64,000 nucleotides of DNA from Bradyrhizobium sp. LHD-71. Lineage in GTDB: Bacteria; Pseudomonadota; Alphaproteobacteria; Rhizobiales; Xanthobacteraceae. The stretch spans positions 62,001 through 126,000 of the forward strand of contig NZ_JAVIFX010000021.1 of the NCBI RefSeq assembly GCF_031157255.1, read 5' to 3'. This document shows, one piece after another, positions 58,188-64,000 of this stretch. A model generated the notes under the pieces. It was not told where the DNA came from. It was given only the letters and a program-made list of their open reading frames with translations, and did not search any database. Each line of letters begins with the position of its first letter. Positions within the stretch are counted from its first letter, which is position 1. The translations under genes were made by a program, and so were the position numbers.

Positions 58188-58376
58188 ATGGCAGCACAGC
58201 CCGCGCAAACCCTGGAAGAGATTGAAGCAGAGATAAAGGCCTGCCGGGAGCGCGTCGCGAACATGCGGCCGAGCCTGGAGAAGCAAAAGATTCTAGCGCA
58301 CATGGCCATGCTTCGCATTCGCGCGAGCGCTCATCGGTGGTTTCCCAAGGGACCAAAGCGCGACCATCAACTCTAA
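58188..58376 (+). CDS. Small helical protein (62 aa)
   Basis: MAAQPAQTLEEIEAEIKACR, 'ERVANMRPSLEKQKILAHMA', 'MLRIRASAHRWFPKGPKRD'. A heptad-like helix reminiscent of the 41632/48779 family (I-x-A-E-I, R...P, K) but not clearly the same. Confidence 0.5.
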   Translation: MAAQPAQTLEEIEAEIKACRERVANMRPSLEKQKILAHMAMLRIRASAHRWFPKGPKRDHQL

Positions 58377-58756
58377 TTCGTATCGGGGTGCCGGTGCACG
58401 ATCGGCTTTTGGTGGGGAGCCCGTCACGCTTGCGCCTCGCTTTCTGACGACGTGCCTTTCCGGGCTTGAGGACCTTTGATCCCCGAACGGTGGGTTTAAG
58501 CGTGGGAATAGGATAAGGAGGCCGCCAACTGAGGCGGCCTCCCGCTTGCGTATTTTGGGTTTCTGACTTCGACGGGCGCCAACCTTTAGCGGGCGTCGTT
58601 TACTTCTGACGGCGAAGGCATGTGCCGAAGGTCGCCCGTCAGTTTGACGAGCCACAACTTCAGTTCGATTAGCCTGCGCTTCTGCTCTTTGGTCAACTTC
58701 GACACCCGAGGTATAAACGCGCGTCTCTAACCGCCGTGTCCAAGAATGCCCGCCAT
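58377..58756. other. Stretch with one strong hairpin, no gene seen
   Basis: Apart from the hairpin at 58517-58542 nothing is recognised. The open frame on the minus strand has a shadow-like composition. Confidence 0.45.
58517..58542 (+). terminator. Strong hairpin, probable terminator
   Basis: GGAGGCCGCC pairs perfectly with GGCGGCCTCC across AACTGA. The downstream sequence is CGCTTGCGTATTTTGG, with only a delayed T run, so termination strength is uncertain. Confidence 0.5.
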
Positions 58757-59278
58757 ATGCCCTCGCAAGCCATTCCAACGCTCATCACGGAGCGCTTGAC
58801 CCTCCGCGCACCTGTCGCCGGGGATTTCCCGGCCTATGCCCGGCTTCTTGCCTCCCCGCGGGCAAAGGGCATTGGCGGCCCCTACGCTCAACGGGCGGCG
58901 TGGGGGAAGTTCTGCCATGGAGTCGCGTGCTGGGACCTGTTCGGGCACGGGGCGCTGATGATGGACCTCCTTGCCACCAGTGAGTGTGTGGGCCTCGTCG
59001 ACATCAGCCACGGCCCGCTGTTTCCGGAAAAAGAACTTGGGTGGCTTGTCTATGAAGAGCATGAGGGTCAGGGATACGCGACGGAGGCCGCAGAGGCGTT
59101 ACGGGACTGGGCTGCGTGCGAGCTCGGCCTCTTTGGCCTCGTGAGCTACGTGGACCCAGAGAACCGCCGTTCGATCGCCGTTGCAGAACGCTTGGGTGCG
59201 AGGCTCGACCCAGGTGCGCCGAAACAGGATCCAGGCGATCTCGTCTACCGGCACCGGGCCCAGCCCAAGCCGCAATAA
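58757..59278 (+). CDS. GNAT-family N-acetyltransferase (RimJ/RimL-like)
   Basis: 173 residues: 'LITERLTLRAPVAGDFPAYA' opener, acetyl-CoA site 'EEHEGQGYATEAAEALRDWA' and 'YVDPENRRSIAVAERLGARL'. This is the Acetyltransf_3/RimJ pattern that acetylates amino termini or small amines. Start uncertain between 58736 (GTG) and the ATG used here. Confidence 0.85.
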   Translation: MPSQAIPTLITERLTLRAPVAGDFPAYARLLASPRAKGIGGPYAQRAAWGKFCHGVACWDLFGHGALMMDLLATSECVGLVDISHGPLFPEKELGWLVYEEHEGQGYATEAAEALRDWAACELGLFGLVSYVDPENRRSIAVAERLGARLDPGAPKQDPGDLVYRHRAQPKPQ

Positions 59279-59455
59279 GGGCGCGGCCGCAGCCGGAAAT
59301 GCCCAGGTCGTCTGCACCTTACCCGCGGCCCTCCGCCGGATGGATACCCTTTCGCGGCCGCCTGAGCGATTGATGATCGGAGAGGTCAGTCTCAACAAGA
59401 TCCGTCAACTCTAATTCCCGTTCGTCGCTTCGAGGAGACCGTGAGACTGGAGCTA

Positions 59456-59863
59456 CTAAGGATTGACCGAGCGGGTCCGCCGCCAGCTTGCGACAACCTG
59501 ATCGACGTCCAGCATGCCGAGGCGCGTCGGCGGCCCCTCCACCACGGTCGTATTGACCTTGGCGATCTCGACGTTGAGTGCATCGACGCGACGACGGACG
59601 GCTGCTTCATCGTCGAGCTTCTCGATCGCGGCGAGCTCCCTCTCCACCTTGCGGAGCAGCTCGAGTGATGGCGGCAGTATGGAGATCTGCTCGCGCTGGA
59701 CGAACTGCTTCACCCACCAGAGCGGGTCATGTTCCTGGCCGAGGTTCGCGAGGGGCTTACCTGCCCCCGGCAGGTTGTCGAAGGCTCCCTCCTCCGTGGC
59801 AACGCGAATCTGCGCGTCGATCCACGTCTCCCAGCTCGTCCCCGGAGGCTTGCGCTGTGTCAT
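59456..59863 (-). CDS. DUF1992 (J-like domain-associated) protein
   Basis: 135 residues: 'WETWIDAQIRVATEEGAFDN', 'LPGAGKPLANLGQEHDPLWW' and 'LPPSLELLRKVERELAAIEK'. The 'I-x-x-A-x-x-x-G-x-F-x-x-L-x-G-x-G-K-P' signature defines DUF1992, sometimes fused to J domains. Its start overlaps the upstream hydrolase stop by four bases (ATGA). Confidence 0.85.
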   Translation of the reverse strand: MTQRKPPGTSWETWIDAQIRVATEEGAFDNLPGAGKPLANLGQEHDPLWWVKQFVQREQISILPPSLELLRKVERELAAIEKLDDEAAVRRRVDALNVEIAKVNTTVVEGPPTRLGMLDVDQVVASWRRTRSVNP

Positions 59864-60927
59864 GGTGCTCCCGCCTTCTCTTCGCTCACTATTGCTGCCA
59901 GCACGTAGCGATTGAAAATGATCAACGGCAGCAGTCCATGAACTGCGTCAGCGTACAGTCCAGCCGTAACTACCGCCACGAGATCGAGCGCCGGTACAGC
60001 GAAGATGCGCTGCCCGCCATGTCCCATGGCACAAATCCACGACACCTCGCGTCCCCCGACCAGGGACCGCCCGAGCCACCACTGATATCCGTAGAAATAC
60101 GTCAGGGCTGCAGGACCGATATGTGCAGCCGTGGATGCCGTCACCCATTTCTGTGAAACGATCTGGCGACCATTCCAATTCCCACCATTCAAAACGAGCT
60201 GGCCGATTTTTGCGAAGTCCCGCGAGCGCAGTCGAAGGCCGCCCCATTCGAGAGTCCCGCTCTTCAAATCCCTCGTCCAGGCGAAGTCACTGATACCGAG
60301 GGGCTCAAACAGGAAGTCGCGCGCGACGTCATCGAGTGCTCCGCCAACCGCGGTAGCAATCACATTTTCCAGGAGCAAAGTACCACCACTGTTATAATTC
60401 CAGACTTGTCCCGCGGGCGCCACAACGGGCTGCTCAAGCACGTATCGACATCGATCGGCTGAAGAAAGCAGACGCATTTCGCTATTCTTTGGATCGGTGG
60501 AAGGAAGGTTTTCGTTCCATTCGAGACCGGCGGACATCGTCAACAGATGGCGCAGCGAAATGCGCTCCTTTGCCGGGCTGCGCAGATCGGAATACTGAGG
60601 AAACCAATCGATAACAGCTTCGTCGATATCCCTGATCAGTTTGCGGTCTAGCGCGATGCCAAACAGCAATGAAATCACACTCTTCGTCACAGACCGCAGA
60701 TCATGCTTGCTGTCGGGTCCGTGCGCCACGTTCCCGAGTGGCTCTCCCCAACACTCGTCTTCCCCGGCGCGGTAGTGCTCGAACAATAGTCTGCCGTGCC
60801 GCACGACAAGAACACTGTGGATGTTGGCCTCGCCCGGCCCATCCAGCCATTCGACCAGATCGCGAAGCGGCTTGCTCCGAAGGCCGGCACCTTCTGGATC
60901 GGCGATGCTCCAGTCTGAAAGACTCAT
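59860..60927 (-). CDS. Beta-lactamase-family serine hydrolase
   Basis: 355 residues from MSLSDWSIADPEGAGLRSKP. Ser-x-x-Lys is in 'RSVTKSVISLLFGIALD', Tyr-x-Asn in 'VWNYNSGGTLLLENVI', and the His-x-Gly triad equivalent in 'AMGHGGQRIFAVPALD'. It has no signal peptide, so a cytoplasmic esterase/amidase of the EstB or 6-aminohexanoate-dimer-hydrolase kind is more likely than a penicillin-binding protein. Coupled to DUF1992. Confidence 0.87.
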   Translation of the reverse strand: MSLSDWSIADPEGAGLRSKPLRDLVEWLDGPGEANIHSVLVVRHGRLLFEHYRAGEDECWGEPLGNVAHGPDSKHDLRSVTKSVISLLFGIALDRKLIRDIDEAVIDWFPQYSDLRSPAKERISLRHLLTMSAGLEWNENLPSTDPKNSEMRLLSSADRCRYVLEQPVVAPAGQVWNYNSGGTLLLENVIATAVGGALDDVARDFLFEPLGISDFAWTRDLKSGTLEWGGLRLRSRDFAKIGQLVLNGGNWNGRQIVSQKWVTASTAAHIGPAALTYFYGYQWWLGRSLVGGREVSWICAMGHGGQRIFAVPALDLVAVVTAGLYADAVHGLLPLIIFNRYVLAAIVSEEKAGAP

Positions 60928-61063
60928 GAACCCACCAAAGGCCGAGAACCGCACTCGTCAGTGCGATCAATAGCATATTAGTGATCAAGCATCCTTGGCA
61001 ACCAGACGACGGCAGCTCAAGGTCGTGAACGACAAAGCTCAACATGAGCATAATAGGCCGCTT

Positions 61064-61786
61064 TCAGATCTGGCCCTGATCTTCCTTCTCGCCGCTGGCA
61101 ACGATCATCAGCGCCCCGTCTTGCAACGGCCGTTGCAGCGTTTTCGCCTTGTCCCAATTAGCCATCATCCAGAGATCGAACTGCTCGTCAGTCGTGAGGA
61201 TCACCGGCATCGCCTGCGGATGAACTTTTGCGACTTCAGCATTGGGCGCGCATGTGAGGAAGCCGAAGACATCCGCAGTGACCTCGCCCTCCTTCGCCTT
61301 CCGAACTGACGTCCAGTTCGTCCAGATGCCGGCAAACGCCATCAGGGGTCTGCTTTCGTCGGCTGCGAACCACACCGGCACTTTCTTTCCGTCGATGGTG
61401 TCGTATTCGGCGAACGACGTGAACGGCACGAGGCAGCGATTGGCAGGATCGAGCCATCGCTTCCAATGCGCGCTCGATACGTTGCGAATGTTGGTGACGC
61501 CGCTGTCCGGCTCCTTGCGAAGCAGCTCCTTGTAATCGGACTTCTGTCCTTTCGCTTCGAGCTTGCGAATTCTCTTGTTGGTCGCGTCCACCATCGCGCG
61601 CTGCGATGTCGGCATGCCCCAGCGCATCATCGTGATTTCGCGATCGCCGTTTGCGTTGCGCACCACCGGCGCCGGATAATCCGGGAAGATGCCCGGCAGA
61701 CTGGGTACGTTGCCTGCATTGTTGCGACCGCCGAACAGCTTCCGGATCGCGTCGACGTTCTTCGTCATCGAATAAAGGTTACACAC
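61064..61786 (-). CDS. SRAP-domain protein (HMCES/YedK family), abasic-site crosslinker
   Basis: 240 residues starting GTG (VCNLYSM) so that Cys2 becomes the N-terminal nucleophile after Met removal, as the family requires. Other family features: 'RCLVPFTSFAEYD' (catalytic Glu), 'GIWTNWTSVR', 'FLTCAPNAEVAKVHPQAMPV' (His). The 'NARSE' block is altered to 'ATNKRIRKLEAKG'. It forms a thiazolidine link with abasic sites in single-stranded DNA, shielding them. The gene overlaps an uncharacterised gene upstream. Confidence 0.88.
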   Translation of the reverse strand: MCNLYSMTKNVDAIRKLFGGRNNAGNVPSLPGIFPDYPAPVVRNANGDREITMMRWGMPTSQRAMVDATNKRIRKLEAKGQKSDYKELLRKEPDSGVTNIRNVSSAHWKRWLDPANRCLVPFTSFAEYDTIDGKKVPVWFAADESRPLMAFAGIWTNWTSVRKAKEGEVTADVFGFLTCAPNAEVAKVHPQAMPVILTTDEQFDLWMMANWDKAKTLQRPLQDGALMIVASGEKEDQGQI

Positions 61787-62264
61787 GATCGATGCCGCCC
61801 GTTTCAATGGCGGCCAGCATAGCATGCTGCTCGCGCAGACGCTTCGCTTTCCGGCGGCGAGCCTTTCGCGACGGCCTCAGTTTCGGCTTTGGACCGGCCC
61901 TTTCAAGGACCAACGGCCAGACCTTTTCGTTGTACTTCTTTGTAAGACACACCTTCGCGCGATGAGGCGGAGGACCGTGGCGACATGAATGTGCGAACTT
62001 TCCGCTGACCATTCCATCGCACATCACGTATCCATAGACGTGCAACGCGGATTTCTGCCGAATTCCTCCGCCGATCTTGCTCCAGTGCAAACGCGATACG
62101 TCGGAGAGGCGATACATTGCCAAGCGGTGGTCGGGCGGTTGTCGACGCACCGCGACCATAGGGCTGTCGGCCGAGGTATCAACGAGGGAGGCGATTAGCT
62201 TTGGGACTTCCGCGCGGTCATCATTCTGCTTGAGCCTCATCTCCAGCACGATGCAGTTGCACAT
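61779..62264 (-). CDS. Uncharacterised protein coupled to SRAP gene
   Basis: 161 residues from MCNCIVLEMRLKQNDDRAEV, with 'LVDTSADSPMVAVRRQPPDH', 'HVYGYVMCDGMVSGKFAHSC' and a strongly basic C-terminus ('KPKLRPSRKARRRKAKRLRE') suggesting nucleic-acid contact. Its start overlaps the upstream gene stop (ATGA) and its stop overlaps the SRAP start by eight bases. No family recognised. Confidence 0.62.
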   Translation of the reverse strand: MCNCIVLEMRLKQNDDRAEVPKLIASLVDTSADSPMVAVRRQPPDHRLAMYRLSDVSRLHWSKIGGGIRQKSALHVYGYVMCDGMVSGKFAHSCRHGPPPHRAKVCLTKKYNEKVWPLVLERAGPKPKLRPSRKARRRKAKRLREQHAMLAAIETGGIDRV

Positions 62265-62695
62265 CAATGTCCGTCCAGTTCGTCGGGCGCGTACCACGGC
62301 CCGCTCGTGTCTCGCGCGCGTGAAAGCTTGATCATGTAGACCTTGGCTTTCCAGCGATGTCCGGCGCGACAGCGCTCGCAGCTCAGCGAGGCCTCCAGAC
62401 GCCAGATTTCAGTGCTTTCGTGTCGGCGCAGATGTCGCAGATCGACAGAGCCTTGATGGTTGCAACGACGGCACTTCACTTCGAGGAAGAAGAAGCCGGC
62501 GCCGATCGCCTGCTCGATGGTCGGAGAAGGCTGCGCGGGACCGCCATAACCTTCCATTCGCGCGGACCAGACTTCGCACTCGGCGGCGATGATGCTGCGA
62601 TCAGCCTGCCGCGATTCCCTCTTCGCGGATTCGAGCCGAATTTTTGCTGCCCGCAGCTTGTCCCCGAAAATGCGGTCGCGTGACTTCCCGCCCAA
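62264..62695 (-). CDS. Uncharacterised zinc-knuckle protein, first gene of the SRAP run
   Basis: 143 residues: helical N-terminus 'LRAAKIRLESAKRESRQADR', then 'GFFFLEVKCRRCNHQGSVDL' and 'LEASLSCERCRAGHRWKAKV', two C-x2-C pairs separated by about 35 residues. Proteins of this kind (E-x-x-C-x-x-C...C-x-x-C) recur in rhizobia. With SRAP downstream, a DNA-related role is plausible, unproven. Confidence 0.68.
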   Translation of the reverse strand: MGGKSRDRIFGDKLRAAKIRLESAKRESRQADRSIIAAECEVWSARMEGYGGPAQPSPTIEQAIGAGFFFLEVKCRRCNHQGSVDLRHLRRHESTEIWRLEASLSCERCRAGHRWKAKVYMIKLSRARDTSGPWYAPDELDGH

Positions 62696-63315
62696 ATTGC
62701 CGCTCTCGGCCCAAATTCACGTTGCCAATGTTCATGAAATGTTCTCATATGCCGCGCAGTCTTTTCAAGACGATTTCTGGTTGTGGGACGACCAAGCGAG
62801 TAACGTCTTTTGCCTGACAAAGACTGTGGGACGTTGTGCTTGTTGACCATCGGAGAGCAACGACGGCCAAGAAAGCTTCGTTTCATGACCCATGTTTCGC
62901 GACGCAAGGCGCGCGAAGCCATCGAAGCTGCTACAAGAACAAGCAGTCAATGATGGCGCTCCTTGATCCGATCAAGGGCGAAGTTTGCGCCTTTCACTTC
63001 GAACTCGGCATTGGTGCGAACAAAGTCTGTAAGATCACCGAAACCGCCTCACTGTTCGAAACATCCTTGGCGCGTCCAACTGCGGCATGCGCCGAATGAA
63101 CACGTTCTACGGCGAATAGGACTTGGAGCGTTGTCTGGTGGAAGTCCGCTATAACAAGCGCGCCCGCCTCGGGTTGCCGATAGAGAACGGATGGCGATGA
63201 AGAGTATCGAGCGCAACGCCTGACGCACTTGCCGACAAGCCAAGATCAAGCCGCCCCGCCGATTTTTGCCCTGCTGGGCAAAACAACGCTAGAGTGCCTC
63301 CCGGCGGGGGGAAGT
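62696..63315. other. Long stretch without a recognised gene
   Basis: Open frames of 60-90 codons exist on both strands but lack ribosome sites, family patterns and sensible composition. It may be decayed sequence. Confidence 0.5.
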
Positions 63316-63699
63316 ATGTCTATCGAGTGGAAAGACACCATTTTTGGTGCGATGCCGATTGAGGCTGTAAAAAAGTGTCTCGACCTGGAAATCAAGCCGG
63401 GCGAGGTGATGTTTTACGCGCACGCCCAAAAGCACACGTTCGAAAAGGTGCCCGAGCGCCACGGCATTTGCTGGCAGCACATCAAGCGAGTCATAGCGTC
63501 GCCGACGCATGTCGGCCAACAAGATGGCTACCAAGCCGATAGCATTGATCTAGTTTGCGAGATTCCCGGCGGCCCAATCGTGCTTGTCGCGATTAGCCTT
63601 CGAATCAAAAAGGGCATCTACCCGATCAAGAGCGTGTATCCGCTCAAACCCAATTCGCTTTCTCGCCGCGTCAAGATTGGCACTACGAAGCCGACATGA
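63316..63699 (+). CDS. Unrecognised 127-residue protein
   Basis: 'MSIEWKDTIFGAMPIEAVKK', 'PGEVMFYAHAQKHTFEKVPE', 'ICWQHIKRVIASPTHVGQQD', then 'PIVLVAISLRIKKGIYPIKS'. Lower GC and different codon use from the chromosome around, suggesting a transferred gene. A G-rich AAG stretch before the ATG can serve as ribosome site. A strong terminator begins within its stop codon. Family not recognised; the layout (short alpha+beta) could be a toxin or a small nuclease-like fold, but nothing supports either specifically. Confidence 0.62.
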   Translation: MSIEWKDTIFGAMPIEAVKKCLDLEIKPGEVMFYAHAQKHTFEKVPERHGICWQHIKRVIASPTHVGQQDGYQADSIDLVCEIPGGPIVLVAISLRIKKGIYPIKSVYPLKPNSLSRRVKIGTTKPT

Positions 63700-63727
63700 A
63701 AAAACCCCGCCAAAAACGGGGTTTTTC
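63699..63727 (+). terminator. Rho-independent terminator overlapping the stop codon
   Basis: AAAAACCCCG pairs with CGGGGTTTTT across CCAAAAA, works in both directions by its flanking A and T runs. Confidence 0.88.
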
Positions 63728-63733
63728 CTTAAA

Positions 63734-63830
63734 ACGCTGTAGCCGGGCGCCGAACTCCGGATCTCTTCGCCTTACGGTTTACTCACCCCTTGCGAGGGCG
63801 TGTGAGAAGGCTTTCTCACCTCTGCAGCGT
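63734..63830. other. Candidate structured RNA element with alternative hairpins
   Basis: A closing stem ACGCTG (63734-63739) / CAGCGT (63825-63830) encloses CCGG...CCGG (63743-63760) and a stem CTCACCCCT...AGGGCGTGTGAG (63782-63806). GTGAGAA (63802-63808) can instead pair with TTCTCAC (63813-63819), so two exclusive hairpins compete for it. More inverted repeats follow (GTTCCAG / CTGGAAC, 63859-63892; AGTTCC / GGAACT, 63945-63962). No known family recognised. Confidence 0.35.
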
Positions 63831-64000
63831 GCTAAGGTAACGCAAAGCTAATACAGCTGTTCCAGTTAAACAAGGGTGAACAATTCTGGAACGCGGCATA
63901 TGGCATTTCGGGATTTTCGCCTCTTTCTTCAACCTCTTAACGGCAGTTCCAAAATCGGAACTAGCATGTTTTTGTTCCTACTGCTTCTGCGGCTCCGAGT

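Noticed and set aside
62836-63099. 87-codon frame as a transposase remnant
   Set aside because: No catalytic motif or terminal inverted repeats could be found, so the idea is unsupported.
1-64000. CRISPR array, rRNA or tRNA genes
   Set aside because: No regular spaced repeats and no cloverleaf-like or rRNA sequence were recognised on either strand, though short tRNAs could be missed by eye.

Overview
The window looks like the chromosome of a high-GC alphaproteobacterium of the Bradyrhizobium / Rhodopseudomonas group (Nitrobacteraceae). The evidence is indirect: intergenic palindromes of a type I associate with that group, a Bug-type periplasmic binding protein, DUF3551- and DUF1236-type exported proteins, many very small membrane proteins, and candidate EcfG-type promoters. 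No rRNA, tRNA or CRISPR array was recognised.

1-16.9 kb is an uptake and catabolism region. It holds the end of a Bug-family binding protein, an acyl-CoA ligase, a cytosine-deaminase-like amidohydrolase, an NTF2-like protein and a GntR/FCD regulator. The regulator faces a complete NitT/TauT-type ABC importer followed by a second amidohydrolase. A second GntR/FCD regulator precedes a tightly overlapping operon: binding protein, permease, ATPase, second permease, a NodB-fold deacetylase-like hydrolase with an altered metal ligand, an FAH-family hydrolase, a MetE-like methyltransferase, and a beta-keto-acid cleavage (BKACE) enzyme. This reads as an inducible pathway for a small, probably nitrogen-containing substrate that I cannot name.

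16.9-18.9 kb is decayed: a MarR gene with an internal stop and two broken LivG/LivF (or UrtD/UrtE) ATPase genes, followed by two tiny membrane-protein genes.

19.0-36.6 kb is a P22/podovirus-like prophage remnant read on the minus strand: scaffold, capsid, head-tail and DNA-stabilisation proteins, ejection protein, collar and tail fibre, a SASA-type esterase, and a lysis cassette. Portal, terminase, integrase and replication genes are absent. It carries cargo: a large polytopic membrane protein, a CmcI-like methyltransferase and a class III aminotransferase, all plausible surface-polysaccharide modifiers. The first two each sit beside a copy of the same lysis-gene/terminator sequence.

37-60 kb is chromosomal: an exported amidohydrolase, an Xre/RES toxin-antitoxin pair with a clear double operator, then a long run of small stress-type genes (PRC-barrel, HdeD, lysine-rich histone-like, zinc ribbons, one-TM proteins), several behind GGAAC-N17-(C)GTT promoters typical of the alphaproteobacterial general stress response. 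A lipid kinase/PAP2 pair, a class IV aminotransferase, an HWE/HisKA_2 kinase, a SAM methyltransferase, a GNAT enzyme, a DUF1992 protein and a serine hydrolase follow.

61-64 kb has an SRAP (HMCES/YedK) gene coupled to two uncharacterised genes, an unrecognised gene with a strong terminator, and a terminal stretch rich in inverted repeats that could fold into alternative structures.
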